From positions 1-64,000 of the forward strand of contig NZ_NHON01000025.1 of assembly GCF_002195995.1 (NCBI RefSeq): a stretch of 64,000 nucleotides of DNA, written 5' to 3'. Both the position numbers and the translations under genes were made by a program. Origin of the DNA: Inquilinus limosus. GTDB lineage: Bacteria; Pseudomonadota; Alphaproteobacteria; DSM-16000; Inquilinaceae. Shown piece by piece: positions 61,687 to 64,000 of this stretch. The stretch's first letter is position 1. Every line of letters begins with the position of its first letter. Below the pieces are notes generated by a model, which saw only the letters and a program-made list of their open reading frames with translations, ran no database searches and had not been told where the DNA came from.

Positions 61687-61715
61687 GATTCTTCGGATAG
61701 AGCACAGAGACATGG

Positions 61716-61738
61716 AAAAGGCGGCCCGGAGGCCGCCT
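61716..61738 (-). terminator. Candidate Rho-independent terminator of carD
   Basis: On the minus strand AGGCGGCC and GGCCGCCT form an 8-bp stem with a four-base loop, followed by TTTTCC. It lies 70 nt after the carD stop. The stem is perfect, though the U-tract is short. Confidence 0.65.
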
Positions 61739-61808
61739 CTTTCAGTCTTGAGTGGCCTATCGCGCTTCGCGCTGCTTGAGGCCAAGCCGGTCTGCGAGAA
61801 CAGCGGGC

Positions 61809-62309
61809 TCAGGCCGCCTTCTTCAGCACCTGCTCCAGCTTCTGGGTCGCCTTGACCTCGTCGATCCGCTCGACCGCGGCCAGCTCGCGCGCCAGGCGCT
61901 CCAGCGCCGCCTGGTAGATCTGGCGCTCGCTGTAGGACTGCTCCGGCTGGTCGGTGGCGCGGTGCAGGTCGCGCACGACCTCGGCGATCGACACCGGGTC
62001 GCCGGAATTGATCTTGGCCTCGTATTCCTGGGCGCGGCGGCTCCACATCGTCCGGCGCACGCGGCTGCGGCCGGTCAGGGTCTCCAGCGCGGTCTTGATC
62101 CGGTCCTTCGACGACAGCTTGCGCAGGCCCGACTTCTTGGCCTTGCCGACAGGAACCTTGAGCGTCATCCGCTCCTTCTCGAAGCTGATGGCATACAGCT
62201 GCACGGTCATGCCGCTGATGCTGTGCGTCTCGAGCGCCTCGATGCGGCCGACGCCATGCGCCGGGTACACAACGTAGTCGCCGACGTCGTACTCAAGTTC
62301 CTGAGCCAT
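61809..62309 (-). CDS. carD: CarD-family transcriptional regulator
   Basis: A 166-residue CarD/CdnL-type protein that binds RNA polymerase beta and stabilises open complexes, especially at rRNA promoters. The N-terminal RNAP-interacting Tudor domain starts EYDVGDYVVYPAHGVGRIEAL (about 5-25), and the helical C-terminus contains MWSRRAQEYEAKINSGDP. The ATG at 62309 gives the family N-terminus; the longer frame contributes a basic stretch that looks untranslated. It precedes a type B repeat and a hairpin terminator. A likely -10 element lies at 62496-62501. Confidence 0.93.
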   Translation of the reverse strand: MAQELEYDVGDYVVYPAHGVGRIEALETHSISGMTVQLYAISFEKERMTLKVPVGKAKKSGLRKLSSKDRIKTALETLTGRSRVRRTMWSRRAQEYEAKINSGDPVSIAEVVRDLHRATDQPEQSYSERQIYQAALERLARELAAVERIDEVKATQKLEQVLKKAA

Positions 62310-62495
62310 GTCTGCCAATGGAGTCACCCTCTGTGGTCGGACCCAGCGGCGGTGGCCGAAAATAGCCTCCGCCCCACGCTTCGTCGCGCCGCTGACCGTC
62401 TTCGACATCCGCACCGAAACAAAGACGCAGAAATCGACTCCGGCCCGTATGGCAATGGGTCGGAACTGGTCGTCAGCACCGGGAATGGACGAAGA

Positions 62496-62501
62496 TTATA
62501 A
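62496..62501 (-). promoter_or_regulatory. Candidate -10 element of the carD promoter
   Basis: A perfect TATAAT on the minus strand, with TTCATA 17 nt further upstream as a weak -35 match. It implies a long 5' leader of about 180 nt before carD, which could carry further control. Confidence 0.4.
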
Positions 62502-62524
62502 TACGTTGCGCACCCGATATGAAG

Positions 62525-62579
62525 GCCGAGTCCGCTCCGACATGACGCTTTTTTTGCAATGCAGGCCGGCGGACTCGGC
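62525..62579. repeat. Long inverted repeat downstream of fdxA
   Basis: GCCGAGTCCGC at 62525-62535 and its exact complement GCGGACTCGGC at 62569-62579 form an 11-bp stem with a 33-nt spacer containing TTTTTTT. It begins 6 nt after the fdxA stop and could end the upstream transcript or help process it. Confidence 0.55.
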
Positions 62580-62585
62580 GAATCG

Positions 62586-62927
62586 TCAATTGCCTTCGCC
62601 CGGATTCGCGCTGAAATGCTCGGGATATTTGTTCCCGACCTCCTTCCAGGAGTCGGCGTCGGCGGGCGCGTCCTTCTTGCGGGTGATGTTCGGCCAGATC
62701 CCGGAATATTCGCGGTTCAGCTCGCCCCACTTTTCCGCCGCCTCGGCCTCGGTGTCGGGCTTGATCGCCTCCGCCGGGCACTCCGGCTCACAGACGCCGC
62801 AGTCGATACACTCGTCCGGATGGATGACCAGCATGTTCTCGCCCTCGTAGAAGCAATCCACGGGGCACACTTCGACGCAATCCGTGTACTTGCACTTGAT
62901 GCAAGCTTCACCAACCACATAGGCCAT
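62586..62927 (-). CDS. fdxA: 7Fe (3Fe-4S/4Fe-4S) ferredoxin FdxA
   Basis: A 113-residue ferredoxin of the Azotobacter FdI type. Cysteine motifs are C9[13 protein letters not shown] and [12 protein letters not shown], giving the two clusters. The conserved [16 protein letters not shown] segment links them. The C-terminal extension (residues about 60-113) is normal for this family. It carries electrons in the cytoplasm and could serve the flavoprotein encoded at 33615, which is inference. The ATG at 62927 fits the family N-terminus [10 protein letters not shown]. It lies 7 nt downstream of the TerB-like gene. Confidence 0.95.
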   Translation of the reverse strand: MAYVVGEACIKCKYTDCVEVCPVDCFYEGENMLVIHPDECIDCGVCEPECPAEAIKPDTEAEAAEKWGELNREYSGIWPNITRKKDAPADADSWKEVGNKYPEHFSANPGEGN

Positions 62928-62934
62928 ACTTACG

Positions 62935-63408
62935 TTACTCCGGCTCTCCATTGGCGGCCGCCGTGGCGCCATTGCGGGCAAGCACACGACGACGGGCAGC
63001 GCCGCTATCCGCATCCGAGACGAATAGAAGCGCCGCGACTCGCCGCATCAGATTGGCTTCGAGGTCGTCGATATTACCATCCGCGAGGATCACATCCCAC
63101 AGCATTTCCACAATGCGGATGCGCGCGGGCTCGTCGCAATGCTCGCGGATGGTGTGGGTCAGGGCATGCCAGGACACGGCGCCGTCGCTGGCCCGCTCGG
63201 CCTCGGCGCCCAGCTGCGCCGCCTCGAACGGGCCGAGGCGGAAGCGCCAGGCCAGAAGGGTCTGGATGCGCTCGCTCTCCGGCTCGTCCAGCGAATCGTC
63301 GACCCGGGCGGCTTCCATCAGCAGCGCGGCGACGGCGCGGCGCAGCGTGGTGTCGTCGGCAACCGGGCGGGCATCACCACGGGCCCAGTCGAGAATATGG
63401 TTCAGCAT
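62935..63408 (-). CDS. TerB-like protein
   Basis: A 157-residue cytoplasmic helical protein. The fold is marked by two acidic repeats: [21 protein letters not shown] (about 30-50) and [20 protein letters not shown] (about 103-122). These pairs of Asp/Glu are typical of TerB, where they may hold metal. TerB proteins are associated with tellurite tolerance and stress, but their action is not defined. It is in a short-spaced row with the helicase, S4 protein and fdxA (10 nt and 7 nt gaps), so it is probably co-transcribed. A Ter-related TerC gene lies elsewhere at 40603. Confidence 0.85.
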   Translation of the reverse strand: MLNHILDWARGDARPVADDTTLRRAVAALLMEAARVDDSLDEPESERIQTLLAWRFRLGPFEAAQLGAEAERASDGAVSWHALTHTIREHCDEPARIRIVEMLWDVILADGNIDDLEANLMRRVAALLFVSDADSGAARRRVLARNGATAAANGEPE

Positions 63409-63417
63409 GGCGCTGAT

Positions 63418-63798
63418 TTAGTCGCTGTTGCCCTTCGGCGGAAGGGACCGGCGGTCCCGCCCGGTCGGCCGGGGCCCGCCGGAGGGGGGCAGCGCCGCCT
63501 CCGGCGTCGGCGGCTGCAGGTCGCGGTACAGCCCCTGCGCCTCGCTGGCCGGGCCGCGCCGCTCGCCCAAAGCGACGATCTCGATCACCCGGATGTGCCG
63601 GCCCTGCACGAAGGTCAGCACCATGCCGGGGCGGATTGCCGCATGCGCCTTCTGGGTCGGCACGCCGTCGATGCGGATGCCGCCGGCGGCGCAGACCTTG
63701 GCCGCCAGGCTGCGGGTCTTGAAGAAGCGCGCCTGCCACAGCCACTTGTCCAGCCGCGGCCGCTCGGTCTCCTCGCGCTCGGCCCCCCGCTCAGCCAT
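63418..63798 (-). CDS. S4-domain RNA-binding protein (HslR-like)
   Basis: A 126-residue protein with an S4 RNA-binding domain at about 14-60 (RLDKWLWQARFFKTRSLAAK, then VCAAGGIRIDG). The rest (VIEIVALGERRGPASEAQGLY) follows the HslR/Hsp15 pattern, and the tail is Pro/Arg-rich. Hsp15 binds stalled 50S subunits carrying nascent chains with free tRNA; a comparable role is likely. Its start overlaps the helicase gene end by 8 nt, so translation is coupled. It is followed by the TerB-like gene with a 9-nt gap. Confidence 0.9.
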   Translation of the reverse strand: MAERGAEREETERPRLDKWLWQARFFKTRSLAAKVCAAGGIRIDGVPTQKAHAAIRPGMVLTFVQGRHIRVIEIVALGERRGPASEAQGLYRDLQPPTPEAALPPSGGPRPTGRDRRSLPPKGNSD

Positions 63799-64000
63799 TG
63801 GTGCGGCGCAGCTCGGCCAGCTTGGCGAAGGGGCTGTCGGCGCTGGCGGCGGGCTGGCGCGGCGCCTGCGGCCGCCGGGCCTTCACCGGAACATAGGTCA
63901 CGCGTCCCTCATCGTCCTGGGTCGGCCGATACCCGGCCGCCAGCAGGATAGCCGGGATTTCGGCGACGGTGCAGCCGACGATCGGCGCCAGCGCCGGATC
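63791..64000 (-). CDS. C-terminal end of a helicase-related protein (partial)
   Basis: The last 69 codons of a gene that starts beyond the window. The visible residues include PALAPIVGCTVAEIPAIL, LLAAGYRPTQDDEGRVTYVP and the end SPFAKLAELRRTNG, with an Ala/Pro/Arg-rich linker between. This tail closely resembles that of the DEAD/DEAH-type helicases usually found upstream of the S4 protein in alphaproteobacteria. Its stop overlaps the S4 protein start by 8 nt, so the two are translationally coupled. The helicase domain itself is outside the window, so identification rests on tail similarity and context. Confidence 0.7.
   Translation of the reverse strand, partial: DPALAPIVGCTVAEIPAILLAAGYRPTQDDEGRVTYVPVKARRPQAPRQPAASADSPFAKLAELRRTNG

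Noticed and set aside
62935-63408. A tellurite-resistance operon with TerC at 40603
   Set aside because: The TerB-like and TerC genes are 22 kb apart and in different neighbourhoods; only the family names link them.

Overview
The window is a GC-rich (roughly 70%) piece of an alphaproteobacterial chromosome. Several things point there: the chvI-chvG-hprK-rapZ-EIIA-HPr-EI cluster, the rpmH-rnpA-yidD-yidC-yihA-argB run, a short HprK, a CarD/FdxA/S4-protein/helicase neighbourhood, and an RpoH with the family's RpoH box. The mix of genes fits Rhodospirillales (an Inquilinus- or Azospirillum-like organism), but the genus is inference. I see no phage, insertion sequence, integrase or CRISPR array. 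The region looks like ordinary chromosome, peppered with short dispersed palindromic intergenic repeats.

Layout. 0-5 kb: a truncated coiled-coil membrane protein, tRNA-Gln, a small membrane protein, and a signalling group (CHASE2 adenylate cyclase with a Crp/Fnr regulator, divergent from a FecR-domain protein). 5-8 kb: gpt, an M24-fold protein that has lost its metal ligands, a shikimate-kinase-like protein, and a convergent GST. 8-12.5 kb: a dipeptide-type ABC transporter without ATPases, coupled to a P1 (DmpA-type) aminopeptidase. 12.5-16.6 kb: an rRNA methyltransferase, an orphan sugar-binding protein, a ParDE toxin-antitoxin pair behind a 37-nt palindrome, and Tam. 16.7-21.3 kb: the rpmH-rnpA-yidD-yidC-yihA-argB ribosome/membrane-insertion block. 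21.5-26 kb: amidohydrolase, iron alcohol dehydrogenase, a second P1 peptidase and an SH3 protein. 26-33.5 kb: tsaE-addB-addA with trxA. 33.6-41.3 kb: ferredoxin/thioredoxin-reductase-like flavoprotein, LysE exporter, aminotransferase, a two-domain secreted protein, RTX protein 1, ahcY with an operator-like palindrome, and TerC. 41.6-45.1 kb: DeoR regulator with a 20-bp tandem operator, MFS transporter, a hypothetical protein and an epimerase. 45.1-53.1 kb: the PTS/HprK/RapZ/ChvGI cluster, with an extra secreted SH3-PPC protein between chvG and hprK. 53.2-64 kb: HugZ-like protein, proline iminopeptidase, SNase-like and M48 proteins, RpoH, RTX protein 2, an apparently dead phosphoesterase, CarD, FdxA, TerB, an S4 protein and a helicase tail.

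How it fits together. The strongest functional unit is the envelope-stress/carbon-signalling locus at 45.1-53.1 kb: ChvG/ChvI sense the envelope, HprK and RapZ act on the regulatory phosphotransfer chain EI-HPr-EIIA, and the SH3-PPC protein sits where a periplasmic accessory of ChvG could be encoded. Other points worth attention are degenerate enzymes (M24-fold protein, phosphoesterase-fold protein, RapZ P-loop), two RTX proteins that share one C-terminus, and eight mosaic intergenic repeats built on one core plan. I found no clear multi-gene defence or mobile system.
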